64,000 nt of DNA from Primulina eburnea. Its lineage: Eukaryota > Streptophyta > Magnoliopsida > Lamiales > Gesneriaceae. The stretch lies in assembly GCF_022965805.1 (NCBI RefSeq), contig NC_133104.1, positions 20,073,071 to 20,137,070 on the forward strand, in the 5' to 3' direction. The position numbers were made by a program, and so were the translations under genes. Within the stretch, counting starts at the first letter, position 1. Every line of letters starts with the position of its first letter. This document shows positions 44,121-56,842 of the stretch, one piece after another. The notes under the pieces are model-generated. The model saw only the letters and a program-made list of their open reading frames with translations. It was not told the origin of the DNA and did not search any database.

Positions 44121-44195
44121 ACTTTGGTTGTGTAAGCTTTAATTTCAAGTTTATGAAATAGGTGATTATACGGGGATATTTGATGAAATAAAAAC
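44121..44195 (+). other. Short remnant between D and E, possibly part of F
   Basis: 75 AT-rich bases that weakly resemble the PBS-proximal interior of E read on its own strand. Probably the left flank of the host element F split by E. Low certainty. Confidence 0.35.
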
Positions 44196-47100
44196 TGAAA
44201 CGTCCTCACCTTTTTATTGCTTTAAAAGCAGTAGAAATTTTTTTTTTTTAAAACCTCACATAGCATCGGCCGAACCACAAAATATTTTTGACATCATTTT
44301 AAAAATAAACATCCAACTGCCATTTAAAAATCTAAAGAAAAATATTTTAAAGCATAAATCGTCAAACATTTTACCAACCTAAAAATCTATAATTTGAAAA
44401 GTAAATCCCATACTATAACCCCTCAAAAATCTCTCAAAATAAAATGTCAGAAATGTTTAACCATAAATCATGATTCATAAATCGTAAATGCGGAAAAAGT
44501 AGAAGCGTTGGTCCTCGGGTTGTGTGCGCCTTCAGTCCAGTCAAATCACTCATCAAGTCCTCCCTCAATACCACCTGCATCCATCACACCTAGTGAGTCT
44601 AAAGACTCAACACACCATAATCTTTATAACGAGTAATACGTAATACAGTCAACATATAACGGTGAAAAATACTTGTACTTAAAATATCTTTTTCCATGAA
44701 GATTCATAAACTTAAACATAATCGTTTTCATAAATATTTTCATGATGCATAAGACATTATCATGAACCTTTTCATGACATGCACATAAAAATCTTGATCG
44801 TTTTCCTTATCATGACGTGAAACATTTTAACTTGATCATAATCATTTTCCTTTTCCTTTTTCTTTTCCTTTTTCTTTGTTGAATTCAGATCATTAATTGT
44901 GACTTTCCTGATCATGCTCATGAGGGTCAATGGATCCATCTACATAAAACCACAGTACTGGGCGGCAGGGGACACCAGCAACACTCTCACCGGTCAACTG
45001 GGCCCTGGCCAATCATGATCGAATAGAAATACGATCGTCGGGGCTCCCTCTGGGGCCTTTTCCCATAAATGGGCTCCCTCTGGGGCCTTCTCCCCTCACG
45101 ATATTCCCATTCTTCCGTTACCACAAAACCGTTACCACATATCGGTTACCACATATTCGCAATGATGGAAACGCGATCGTCGGGCTCCCACTGGGACCAT
45201 AACCCTCACGACGTCGCCACCATTAACGAATTAGTCACAATCACTTCACATCCTTCAACATTTTTCATTCACATCACTTTAGAAAAATCGTGAATACATA
45301 ACCTTTTTCATTTTCGAAACCAAGCATGCAACATGTATTTTAAATGCCTTCCCTAAATCATAAATATCAAATAGACATTTAAAAATCATAATTTAATCAT
45401 GAAAATTTCATAAACATTTAAGAATAATCATAATATCATAAAAACAGCATTTCGGACACTGCCATGACCTTGACTAATTTCTAGGTGTAAAAAGACCGTT
45501 TTACCCTTAGACTCGACATTTTACGATTTAGACTTTTTTTCGTGATTTCATGACTCTAACATGTCCCAAATAATTATTTAAGCCTACATGAATTTTCCCA
45601 TATTTTTGTTTAGCTTAAATCGAGAACTTTTAAATTAATCTTTAAATAAGACGTATTAACACGTTTTAATCCCGAATTAAACCAAACCTTAATATAAAAT
45701 TCTCAAATTAAAAACTTAGACTTATAATAATTATTTAAGCTTAAACGTAATTTTTTCATAATTTTATAAAGCCTAAACTTGACTTTTCAATTAACTCGTT
45801 AGTTAGCGTTTCGTGCGGCGATTAAATTCCGAATAAATTCAAAACTCGTTATTTTGATCCCAAATTTTAAACATAGCATTTTTAGTATTTATTCTACCCT
45901 TCCAAGTCATGAGCCACCCCCGTGGACCCTTGATCAATTTTTTCCTTCTTATTTTCGAAATATGACCCTCACTCGAACACACCGAGCTATCTCTCAATTT
46001 ACTCGAGCCACGCCCGAGCCACTTCAAACCAAAACCTAGCCAACCCATATATGGACCCTAATTTGCAAGCCCAGCCCAAAAAACAACCCCTGGCCTGCTC
46101 AAAACCTTCCTGAAACTTGACCCAAAATCTGTACATGTGTGTGTGAGTTTCATAGTTGCTCTAGGACTCCTAGTTATCCTAGGACCCTACCAGCTGAGCC
46201 AATACCGAACCCAACACACCCTAACCTTCCCTAGACCATGCCTGAACCAAGCCTAGACTAAGCCCAGCCCCTAAACCAGAGCAACGAAGCCCCTGAACCC
46301 AAGACAGCAGCCTTGTGCCCCATGCATCCCTCACGGTTTTCTGCTGATATCCATCCAACCATCAAACCACCCCTTGAACCAGCCCCCCATGAACTCTCCT
46401 AGGACCCTAAGGACCTAACCTAGCCCAGCCCAGACCCCCTGGCCGAGCCCCTCTCTTCCCTGCACAAGCTGCCAACCTGCGCAACTCCACCTATGCTCTC
46501 GGGTAGGAGTCCTTCTTTCCAAGGACTCCTCCTAGCCCTCAACCCCGAGTCCTAGCTTGGCTAGGACTCTCCCCCTAGACAAAACCGAACCCAAGGCCAG
46601 CCCTGATCCCAAGCCAGACCCAGCCCTCTCCTTAGAACCTGAAAGCCGAACCCTTAAGCTTTTAATAACAGAAAACTTTTCTTTTTGTTGTGTTGCTTGT
46701 GGTGTGCTGTCTTAACGTGAATTAGAACTCTTTCAATCATGTGTAAACTTTAGTTTTTCAACTCCTACAGTCATGGCAGCCTCTTTACAACATAAGACAT
46801 GAATTCCAATCATAAATCCATGAGTTTTCCCTTGTACATGCCATAAATCCGAAAATACTGAAAATAATTTGTGTTCTTCCATGCATACAATAATTAAAGC
46901 AATATTATGATATGATGGATGAGGAAAGGAGATGCATGGCGTGCCTTTGCGTAATTTACGCACGAAAAACCGTTGACGATGACGAAGAACGGAGCAAGAC
47001 CTTTGGCTTGAATCACTTAGGCAATTCTCGAAAACTTTCTTCAATTTGTGGAGGTGGGTGCCGTGTGTTTAAGAGAGGGGTGGGGAGAGTTTCGGATTTT

Positions 47101-47665
47101 TAAAAGAAGTGGTTGGCCGATCCTTTTCATGCTAGGTAAGGTTTTTAATATATTATATACATTAATTAACTACTAACTAGGCTTTGGCCTATTAAGCCAA
47201 TTAAATTAAGCCCATTAGTCTAATTAGGTTTTAAATAAAATGTTAACAATGTTTTGTTTAATTAAACATGTGAATTTATTAGCCGGGTTGTCAAAAAGTT
47301 CGTATTTTAGTTGAAAAACCAACACCGATAAAATTTACGTCCCGACGTATAAAATCACCTCAAAACCCCTTATTTTCAAAAAATAATAAAAAAAGTATCA
47401 CCCATATTTTAAATAATAAAAAATAATCATTTAATAAAAATCATTTTCTATTTTTTTCAGCCCTCGGTCCCAGTTCCTCGATCGCCGCTTGAATAACCTT
47501 TTAAAAATACATTTTAATACAACCATGTAGAAAATATAATTTAAACATGCAAGCATGCACAACATAATTAAATAATGCAATTAAAACATTTAATTAAAAT
47601 ACGAACGAATTTAATAATTGAATGCACATGGTTTGCGTGGACCTTGAAATTTTCGGGATGTTACA
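44196..47665 (-). mobile_element. 3' LTR of element E
   Basis: Minus strand: starts TGTAACATCCCG (47665), ends GAGGACGTTTCA (44196). It contains a C-rich, G-poor region on the plus strand (about 46060-46640) and a repeated GGCTCCCTCTGGGGCCTT segment (45040-45090). A 103-residue frame at 46733-47044 has no recognisable product. Confidence 0.9.
46060..46640 (-). repeat. Strongly strand-biased C-rich stretch in the E LTR
   Basis: The plus strand is rich in CCC, CCTAG and ACC with little G for about 580 bp; the element's own strand is therefore G-rich with many GGG runs. The same stretch is in the other LTR (about 50770-51370). Confidence 0.75.
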
Positions 47666-48911
47666 ATCTTCCCCACTTAAATTGAATTTCGTCCTCGAAA
47701 TTCGCTTATCCTTAATAACCCAAAGTTTTAGACTTAGTTCTAGTGTCCCAAAAATTCACGCTTTCGCTGCGCTACTCTGATAAAACTTAAGTTCTAGAAT
47801 GTCCTTACGTCTCCTTGATCCCAAATAAATTTTCGTCTAAATCCTTATTTTCAAATCGCAACTTAAAAAGACCCAAATGACTTAGTACTATATTATTATA
47901 ACCTCGAATTTCCATTTTTTTCTTACGATCCCCAATATTAAAAGATGGATGACCATACTTTTCGCATATTACTTTCCTTATTTTATATCCAAAATATTCA
48001 TCAACTTATCATATTTCAATCTTAAAATCCCAAACGCATCCGCAAACACTTAGATTTTCAAGCTTAATATCGATTCATCCTTAAAAATCCCTTATTAAAA
48101 TTTCTTATAATACTAAAACCAAGATATCTCAAGGTTTTGAATATTTTTAAAAATCTAAATCATCAAAATTACTACTATTTAACCCATTCAATTTGTTCTT
48201 ATTGCTAACTAGTCCCCAAGTTCCTTAGCGATTCCAAAAATAAATTCTTAAGTTCCTCAAAATTATCTTAATTGGTCTTTAATTTCGAAAATCTTACGAT
48301 TAACCCATAAGTTTTTATTATTCTTAATTTCCTCCTACGGGTTTCCCATAACATAATTTCGATAAATTTAAACTTATTTACGCAAAAATCAATTCCTATA
48401 ACCAATATTACATTTTATCAAAACTTAAAATCTCAATTTATACATTTTCTTATTCCAAAGTCGTTGTAAATCCTCGAATCATTATTCCTTACGTCTAATT
48501 CTCAAAAATTTAATTCGACTAGTAACCATGAATCATAAATATTTTCTTAGTAAATCTAAGTGTCCCATAAAACATTCATAATATTTACGATTAACTTATA
48601 GCCCAAAAGTAGAACGTCAATACTAAAACCCAAAAATTAACATCGTCCAATCCCACCACAAAACCAACAGGCGTTTAAATAAAATAATTTTTCATTTCAT
48701 ATCGTATCACGTATAAAAATTCTAAAGCATATAAATCATATATACTCATAACGCTATTAAACATGTGACATAAGCATGTGATTCATAAATTATGCAGGTA
48801 ATATCATAAAATCATATAAAGCATGTAAATTTACAAGTTGAGGCTTGACGACTGATCTTTCCGACGCTGATGGTGGCACAACCCTTCACAGAACCTGGCT
48901 CTGATACCAAC
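47666..48911 (-). other. Non-coding interior of element E
   Basis: 1246 bp, AT-rich, no frame of note on either strand. It holds only the PPT and PBS at its ends. It resembles 52386-53105 of F in reverse orientation, for example around CTTTTAATATTGGGGATCG read on the minus strand. Confidence 0.8.
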
Positions 48912-51900
48912 TGAAACGTCCTGCTCTTTTTATTGCTTTAAAAGCACTAGAAATTTTTTTTTTTTAAACCTCACATAGCATCGGCCGAACCACAAAATAT
49001 TTTTGACATCATTTTAAAAATAAACATCCAACTGCCATTTAAAAATCTAAAGAAAAATATTTTAAAGCATAAATCGTCAAACATTTTACCAACCTAAAAA
49101 GCAATAATTTGAAAAGTAAAGCCCATACTATAACCCCTCAAAAATCTCTCAAAATAAAATGTCAGAAATCTTTAACCATAAATCATGATTCATAAATCGT
49201 AAATGCGGAAAAAGTAGAAGCGTTGGTCCTCGGGTTGTGTGCGCCTTCAGTCCAGTCAAATCACTCATCAAGTCCTCCCTCAATACCACCTGCATCCATC
49301 ACACCTAGTGAGTCTAAAGACTCAACACACCATAATCTTTATAACGAGTAATACGTAATACAGTCAACATATAAAGGTGAAAAATACTTGTACTTAAAAT
49401 ATCTTTTTCCATGAAGATGCATAAACTTAAACATAATCGTTTTCATAAATATTTTCATGATGCATAAGACTTTATCATAAACCTTTTCATGACATGCACA
49501 TAAAAATCTTGATCGTTTTCCTTATCATGACGTGAAACATTTTAACTTGATCATAATCATTTTCCTTTTCCTTTTTTTTTTTCCTTTTCCTTTGTTGAAT
49601 TCAGATCGTTAATTGTGACTTTCTTGATCATGCTCATGAGGGTCAATGGATCCATCTACATAAAACCACAGTACTGGGCGGCGGGGGACACCAGCAACAC
49701 TCTCACCGGTCAACTGGGCCCTGGCCAATCATGATCGAATAGAAATACGATCGTCGGGGCTCCCTCTGGGGCCTTTTCCCATAAATGGGCTCCCTCTGGG
49801 GCCTTCTCCCCTCACGATATTCTCATTCTTCCGTTACCACAAAACCGTTACCACATATCGGTTACCACATATTCGCAATGATGGAAACGCGATCGTCGGG
49901 CTCCCACTGGGACCATAACCCTCACGACGTCGCCACCATTAACGAATTAGTCACAATCACTTCACATCCTTCAACATTTTTCATTCACATCACTTTAGAA
50001 AAATCGTGAATAACATAACCTTTTTCACTTTCGAAACCAAGCATGCAACATGTATTTTAAATGTCTTCCCTAAATCATAAATATCAAATAGACATTTAAA
50101 AATCATAATTTAATCATGAAAATTTCATAAACATTTAAGAATAATCATAATATCATAAAAACAGCATTTCGGACACTGCCATGACCTTTACTAAATTTTA
50201 GGTGTAAAAAGACCGTTTTACCCCTAGACTCGACATTTTACGATTTAGACTTTTTTTTCATGATTTCATGACTCTAACATGTCACAAATAATTATTTAAG
50301 CATACTGAATTTTCCCATATTTTTGTTTAGCTTAAATCGAGAACTTTTAAATTAATCTATAAATAAGACGTATTAACACGTTTTAATCCCGAATTAAACC
50401 AAACCTTAATATAAAATTCTCAAATTAAAAACATAGACTTATAATAATTATTTAAGCTTAAACGTAAATTTTCATAATTTTATAAAGCTTAAACTTGATT
50501 TTTCAATTAACTCGTTAGTTAGCGTTTCGTGCGGCGATTAAATTCCGAATAAATTTAAAACTCGTTATTTTGATCCCAAATTTTAAACATAGCATTTTTA
50601 GTATTTATTTTACCCTTCCAAGTCATTAGCCACCCCCGTGGACCCTTGGATCAATTTTTTCCTTCTTATTTTCGAAATATGACCCTCACTCGAACACACC
50701 GAGCCATCTCTCAATTTACTCGAGCCACGCCCGAGCCACTTCAAACCAAAACCTAGCCAACCCATATAGAGACCCTACTGTGAAATCCCAGCCCGAAAAA
50801 CAACCCCTGGCCCGCTCAAAACCTTCCTGAAACTTGACCCAAAATCTGTACATGTGTGTGTGAGTTTCATAGTTGCTCTACGACTCCTAGTTATCCTAGG
50901 ACCCTACCAGCTGAGCCAATACCGAACCCAGCACACCCTAACCTTCCCTAGACCATGCCTGAACCAAGCCCAGACCAAGCCCAGCCCCTGAACCAGAGCA
51001 ACGAAGCCCCTGAACCCAAGACAGCAGCCTTGCGCCCCATGCATCCCTCACGGTTTTTTGCTGATATCCATCCAACCATCAAACCACCCCTTGAACCAGC
51101 CCCCCATGAACTCTCCTAGGACCCTAAGGACCTAACCTAGCCCAGCCCAGACCCCCTGGCCGAGCCCCTCTCTTCCCTGCACAAGCTGCCAACCTGCGCA
51201 ACTCCACCTATGCTCTCGGGTAGGAGTCCTTCTTTCCAAGGACTCCTCCTAGCCCTCAACCCCGAGTCCTAGCTTGGCTAGGACTCTCCCCCAAGACAAA
51301 ACCGAACCCAAGGCCAGCCCTGATCCCAAGCCAGACCCAGCCCTCTCCTTAGAACCTGAAAGCCGAACCCTTAAGCTTTTAATAACAGCAAACTTTTCTT
51401 TTTGTTGTGTTGCTTGTGGTGTGCTGTCTTAACGTGAATTAGAACTCTTTCAATCATGTGTAAACTTTAGTTTTTCAACTCCTACAGTCATGGCAGCCTC
51501 TTTACAACATAAGACATGAATTCCAATCATAAATCCATGAGTTTTCCCTTGTACATGCCATAAATCCGAAAATACTGAAAATAATTTGTGTTCTTCCATG
51601 CATACAATAATTAAAGCAATATTATGATATGATGGATGAGGAAAGGAGATGTATGGCGTGCCTTTGCGTAATTTACGCACGAAAAACCGTTGACGATGAC
51701 GAAGAACGGAGCAAGACCTTTGGCTTGAATCACTTAGGCAATTCTCGAAAACTTTCTTCAATTTGTGGAGGTGGGTGCCGTGTGTTTAAGAGAGGGGTGG
51801 GGAGAGTTTCGGATTTTTAAAAGAAGTGGTTGGCCGATCCTTTTCATGCTAGGTAAGGTTTTTAATATATTATATACATTAATTAACTACTAACTAGGCT

Positions 51901-52381
51901 TTGGCCTATTAAGCCAATTAAATTAAGCCCATTAGTCTAATTAGGTTTTAAATAAAATGTTAACAATGTTTTGTTTAATTAAACATGTTAATTTATTAGC
52001 CGGGTTGTCAAAAAGTTCGTATTTTAGTTGAAAAACCAACACCGATAAAATTTACGTCCCGACGTATAAAATCACCTCAAAACCCCTTATTTTCAAAAAT
52101 AATAAAAAAAGTATCACCCATATTTTAAATAATTAAAAATAATCATTTAATAAAAATCATTTTCTATTTTTTTCAGCCCTCGGTCCCCGTTCCTCGATCG
52201 TCACTTGAATAACCTTTTAAAAATACATTTTAATACAACCATGTAGAAAATATAATTTAAACATGCAAGCATGCACAACATAATTAAATAATGCAATTAA
52301 AACATTTAATTAAAATACAAAGGAATTTAATAATTGCATGCACGTAGTTTGCGTGGACCTTGAAATTTTCGGGACGTTACA
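48912..52381 (-). mobile_element. 5' LTR of element E
   Basis: Partner of 44196-47665, same length, minus-strand start TGTAACGTCCCG at 52381. Confidence 0.9.
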
Positions 52382-53108
52382 AAAACAAAAGAGAATTAGT
52401 TGTATTCAACATAGGTTAGCAATGGTCGAATATTAAGATTTTTATCGAGTATGAAATTTAAAATCTTTATATGAGGATTCTAGAATTCTGTGGGTTATAA
52501 GTGAAGTTGATTTATTAGAATTAGTCCATCATTAACATGGGGAAACTTATTAAGATTTATACGTTAGAATGAATTAAGTACTGAGGATACATCAAAGTGT
52601 GACATTCGTTCCAATGAGGAGGGTTTAAGTTTCTTAGGCCTCAACTATAATGTAATTGGGAAGGAAATAGTTTAAGCATGTGTTTGATGCTAGGAAGGTT
52701 TTATTATCTAAGCAGAATATCGATAATGTATATTTTGGGGTTTTATGGATTAATGTTACTCGAAATTTAAGATTTGCAACAATCTTTATTTGGGATGTAC
52801 TTATAAATGGCTAAGTTACGTAAGTTTGGTGTCGTAAGGTAAAGATTCGATTCAAGGATCGTAGTTCAATGTTATTACTGGGTTAAGATAAGGTTTAACT
52901 TTTGAGTGTAGAACCAAGGATAGAAGTTGATCAGTAACTTTTGGTGCTAAGATTTCTTAGGTTGAACTGCATAAATGCTAAGGTAATAGATCGATGAACA
53001 TTACGGGTATAGTATAAGGAAAGTGAGATAAGATAAGTTTGAACCTCCATTTCTAATATTGGGAATTGTGAGAAAAGTCAGAACTTTAGGTCATAGTAAA
53101 GTAAAACT
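52382..53108 (+). mobile_element. Element F, E-like non-coding spacer
   Basis: About 720 AT-rich bases with no frame. In plus orientation several stretches match the minus strand of the E interior (for example TTCTAATATTGGGAATTGTG at about 53061-53080, and GATTTGCAACAATC near 52763). It runs directly into RT sequence at 53109, which suggests a rearranged element. Confidence 0.5.
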
Positions 53109-54272
53109 AAGACAGCCTTCAGAACTAGATTAGGACATTACGATTTCTTAGTGATGCCATTTGGACTGACGAATACTCCAGCAATTTTCATGGATCTCAT
53201 GAACATTTCAGCCGTTCCTCGATCAATTCGTCATAGTATTCATTGACGACATCCTTATATACTCGAAGAGCCATGAGGAGTAGAACCAGCACTTGAGGAC
53301 AGTTTTACAGATTTTGCAGAGTCGCAAGTTATTTGCGAAGTTTAGTAAGTGCGAGTTTTGGCTGCAGAAGGTTGCATTTTTGGGGCATATAGTATCTAGC
53401 AGTGCAATCGAGGTGGATCCAACGAAAGTATCAGCTGTCAAGGAATGGGTTGAGCCGAAGAATGCATCTGAAATCCGCAGCTTTTTGGGTTTAGCTAGTT
53501 ACTACCATAATTTTATTAAGGGATTTTCATCCATAGCAGTGCCACTCACTTCGCTGACCAAGAAGAATGCTAAGTTTGTGTGGAGTGAAGAATGTCAGAA
53601 GAGCTTTGATACTTTGAAGCAAGCTCTTATTTTGGCGCCAGTGCTAGCCATGCCGACAGGGCAGGGTGAATTTGTGCTTTACACCGATGCATCTAAGCTC
53701 AGGTTAGGCGCAGTATTGATGCAGCAGGGTCGGGTCATAGCTTATGCTTCCAGGCAGTTGAAGGTGCACGAGAAGAATTACCCGACTCACGACCTGGAGT
53801 TAGCCGCCGTCGTCTTCGCACTGAAAATTTGGAGACACTACCTATACGGCGAGAAATGCCATATTTTCACCGATCATAAGAGTCTCAAATATTTCTTCAC
53901 GCAGAAAGAGTTGAATATGAGACAGAGACGGTGGTTGGAACTTGTGAAAGATTACGACTGCGAAATTAGCTACCATCCGAGAAAGGCTAATGTTGTCGCA
54001 GACGCTTTGAGCAGAAAAACTGCCTTCATAGCTCAGTTATCAGCGCAGAGACCTCTTCAGTCTGAGATTCAGAAGTTTGGTCTAGAGATTTATCGTGAGG
54101 GCAGAGATCCTAGGCTATCTAATCTAACAGTCAAATCTGATTTGCTAGACCGTATCCGGGCAGGACAGTCTTCAGATGAGCAGCTTCAGAAATGGAGACT
54201 GAGAGACGAAGCCAAGGGCAGTGTTCTCTACACAGTGGCAGATGGAATTGTGAGATACAGAGGCAGAATGTG
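53109..54272 (+). pseudogene. pol: Element F pol fragment: RT and RNase H
   Basis: Starts inside RT ([20 protein letters not shown]), then a deletion of about 5 nt near 53204 shifts the frame, FIDD follows (about 53238), and a TAG stands at 53281-53283. From there the frame is open: RT thumb and connection, RNase H with TDASK and TDHKSLKY present, and [16 protein letters not shown] (one Gly to Arg change). It breaks off at RYRGRM where an LTR begins (54273). Sequence is very close to G, so F belongs to the same family. Confidence 0.88.
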
Positions 54273-55508
54273 TGTAATAGCCGAGCCTGGTGAACGGTAC
54301 GGTTTAAGTTTTCGTATGTTATGGATTTATTGATTAAGTTTAATTTTAGTTGTGATGTTAAGAGTTGTGATTATGGGCCATAGTATTGTTGGTTATTATT
54401 GTCTTGAGGTGTGGTTGATATTGTTAGTTGTTGGTAGTTGCATCGTTTCAGTGTTTTGGTTCGATTTTGGTTGCCTTAGATTTTGTCTTGGCCGTGACCA
54501 GATCGCACCCGCGCTCAGTGTAAGGACCGCACCCGCGGTCGTAATTCTTGGATTTTGGTGTTTTTCCCGTAGCGACACCGCACCCGCGGTATAGACGACA
54601 CCGCACCCGCGGTGTAGCACCGCACCCGTGGTGATTGCAGGACCGCACCCGCGGTCGTCGATTTCGGAATTTTTGGTGGAGTGCCGTGAGCTTACCGCAC
54701 CCGCGGTACAAGGAGTAGCGCACCCGCGGTCGCGCATGTTCGAGATTGTTAAGTGCTTTTTGGGGTGGTTGACTTCACTTTACTCATTCCTTTCTCTTTC
54801 ATTTCGACTTTTCTCTCTAGAGGCTAGGTTTTTCTCATTTCCTTTCACTTCCTATCTTTGATTCAAGCTTTTAGTTGGTGATTGGAGTTGAGATTGAAGT
54901 TCTTCTTGGTTCTAAGAAGCTAAGGTAAGCTTTTGGTGTTGTTATTTCTTGGTTTTGGCGGAGAGATGATTTGGGTTTGTTGTTTATGTTGGATTTATGG
55001 ATTAATTGGCATGGGTTCTTGATTATTGAGTTGATGATGGTGTTATTTATGGATTATTGTTGTAGGATTTCAACCAAGGAGTTAGATTCAAGGTGTTCTA
55101 GTGGTTTGTAAGTGGAATTCCATCCCTTGTGCTCACATGATTATATATGTATTGTGTTTCAAAGGTTTTATTGTATTATTCCCTTCATTTGATTCACTAT
55201 TATGTATTGATACCTTTATTGTATATTGTGGAGACAATTGATGTCTCAACTATGAGAAGGGGATACAAAAGAGAAAGAATATTAAAGTTTTTGATGAAAT
55301 GTCCCAAAGAAAGAGTTTAAATGTTTTATGTATTGATAGATACATAGTCAGAGATTGCATGCAATTAGTTGATCAACGACCATAGGCTTATATCCCTCAG
55401 AGTTGTCGATTTATATCGATGGGATACGAGCACCACAGACAGAGTTACTGTTGATATCAATCCACCATAGTAAAGAGAAATACCATCTCATTGTTATGCT
55501 ATTGCTAT
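54273..55508 (+). mobile_element. B-family LTR inserted in F, cut by G
   Basis: Starts TGTAATAGCCGAGCC like the B LTR and follows it, in opposite orientation, through a GC-rich array (54505-54735), a pyrimidine-rich leader and the U5 region up to 55508. About 1236 of an expected 1614 bp; element G interrupts it. Host flank before it is ATGTG (54268-54272). Confidence 0.85.
54505..54735 (+). repeat. GC-rich inverted-repeat array in the B-family LTR
   Basis: About nine copies of (G)ACCGCACCCGCGGT(C) and variants, in pairs with AT-rich spacers. CpG-dense in AT-rich surroundings. Confidence 0.9.
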
Positions 55509-56173
55509 TGTAACGAACCATACTCTTACTACTTAAAATTTGCGGAAGAATTTAAAGTTTTCTTTTAAACTAAAAGGAATGCGGAAATGAAATCAAATAC
55601 GGTCGTCACTACATCCTTCGTCAATAAAAATGTGTGAAATCGACATCACCAATAAAATTTGCTAAAAAGAAACACTTGCTCCAAAAGTCTTGAAATGAAA
55701 CATAACATCAGAGTATTTTGAACTTGCATAAAAATCGTAAAATAACATGGGCGGTCCTCGGGTTTAGCCTGCCGCTCAGTCCAAGCCTGCCCCTTGGTCA
55801 CCACCTCCTGTCTCCTCAACATAGTCACCTGCATCGATCAAGTCTAGTGAGTCTAAAGACTCAACACGTATAAACTGGAATAACGAGTACTACATAATAA
55901 AATCACATGCAACTTTAAAATAGGACATACATAACTTGAAACTTGAACTTGCGTATTAAAACTTGAACATACGTACATACATACTTCGATGTGCCATAAC
56001 TTAAACTTTTCATAAACATGCTGCATACTTGAACATACTTGCACATACATAACTTCATCATTTTTGCGTAGACGATGTTTCAAAGCAAGTGACCCATACA
56101 TAATAAACGCTTGATCAGACAAACCGCAGTACTGGGCTGACAGGGACGTATCCACTGCCACAAACATGAGATC

Positions 56174-56260
56174 CCCGTTCATAATTTAACGGGCTGGTTG
56201 GTCCCCGTTCATAATTTAACGCTTTCCAACCATGATCTAACCCGTTCATAATTTAACGGG
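56174..56260 (-). repeat. Three CCCGTT/AACGGG stem-loops in the G LTR
   Basis: CCCGTTcataatttAACGGG occurs at 56174-56193 and 56241-56260, with a half-broken copy between (about 56205-56221). The same set recurs in the 5' LTR (about 63802-63887). Confidence 0.85.
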
Positions 56261-56586
56261 GTGGAGAGGTCCTCGGCCACATTCACCGACTTCCAAACCC
56301 ATTCAATTTGGTCACAAGACATTTAGCATACCTCAAAACTTAAAATATTTTCTTGCACGTTAAACATACTTACTTGTCGTTGAGGGATTCATTGGACTTC
56401 GATCGGGGCCGTTGCTGCACACTAACATGAATTTGCATTACTTAAACGTAGAAATCATAATTACTCTCAAGTTCAATCATTACTTAGGGCATTCTAAAAT
56501 TTCCCATAACACGACCTTGATAACCCTTGCACTAAACCATGACATCAAACCTCAAACATGCTATAATAATTTTCCCAATTTATGAA

Positions 56587-56842
56587 GGACACGGACCCCA
56601 TGCCTACATCCGTGTAGACTCGGGTAAAAGGGTTTGGAAAGAAGGGTGGACACGGACCCCGTGCCAGGGTCCGGGTGGAGGTCCGTGTAGACTCTGGAAA
56701 AAGGCTCCGAAAAGAATCAAAAGCACGGACCCCGTGTCAGGGTCCGGGTAGAGGTCCGTGTAGACTCTGTAATGGCGCACCAAGAGAAAAAACAAAGACA
56801 CGGACCCCGTGCCAGGGTCCGTGCTTGGGTCCGTGTACCTGC
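56587..56842 (-). repeat. GC-rich CACGGACCC repeat array in the G LTR
   Basis: Four units of about 65-80 bp with ACACGGACCCCGTG, CAGGGTCCG and GGTCCGTGTA; CACGGACC and GGTCCGTG are inverted repeats and can pair within a unit. Confidence 0.88.

Larger units (their letters stand above)
44196..52381 (-). mobile_element. Element E: LARD-like non-autonomous LTR retrotransposon
   Basis: Two 3470-bp LTRs (44196-47665 and 48912-52381) flank 1246 bp of AT-rich interior without coding sequence. On the minus strand the PBS is TGGTATCAGAGC (48898-48909) and the PPT AAGTGGGGAAGAT (47666-47678). Flanks share AAAC (44192-44195 and 52382-52385), a probable TSD. Scattered substitutions and small indels separate the LTRs, so it is older than Copia. 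Without genes it must have moved with enzymes from other elements. Confidence 0.88.

Noticed and set aside
44121..44195. Possible host unique DNA between D and E
   Set aside because: Only 75 bp, AT-rich, and weakly similar to the E interior; better treated as a fragment of F.
45069..45293. 74-residue frame repeated at 49785-50009
   Set aside because: It lies in the E LTR on the strand opposite to the element; duplication is due to the LTR pair.
46733..47044. 103-residue frame conserved in both E LTRs (also at 51450-51761)
   Set aside because: Conservation follows from the LTRs being copies of one sequence; no domain, and no start or codon pattern supports a protein.
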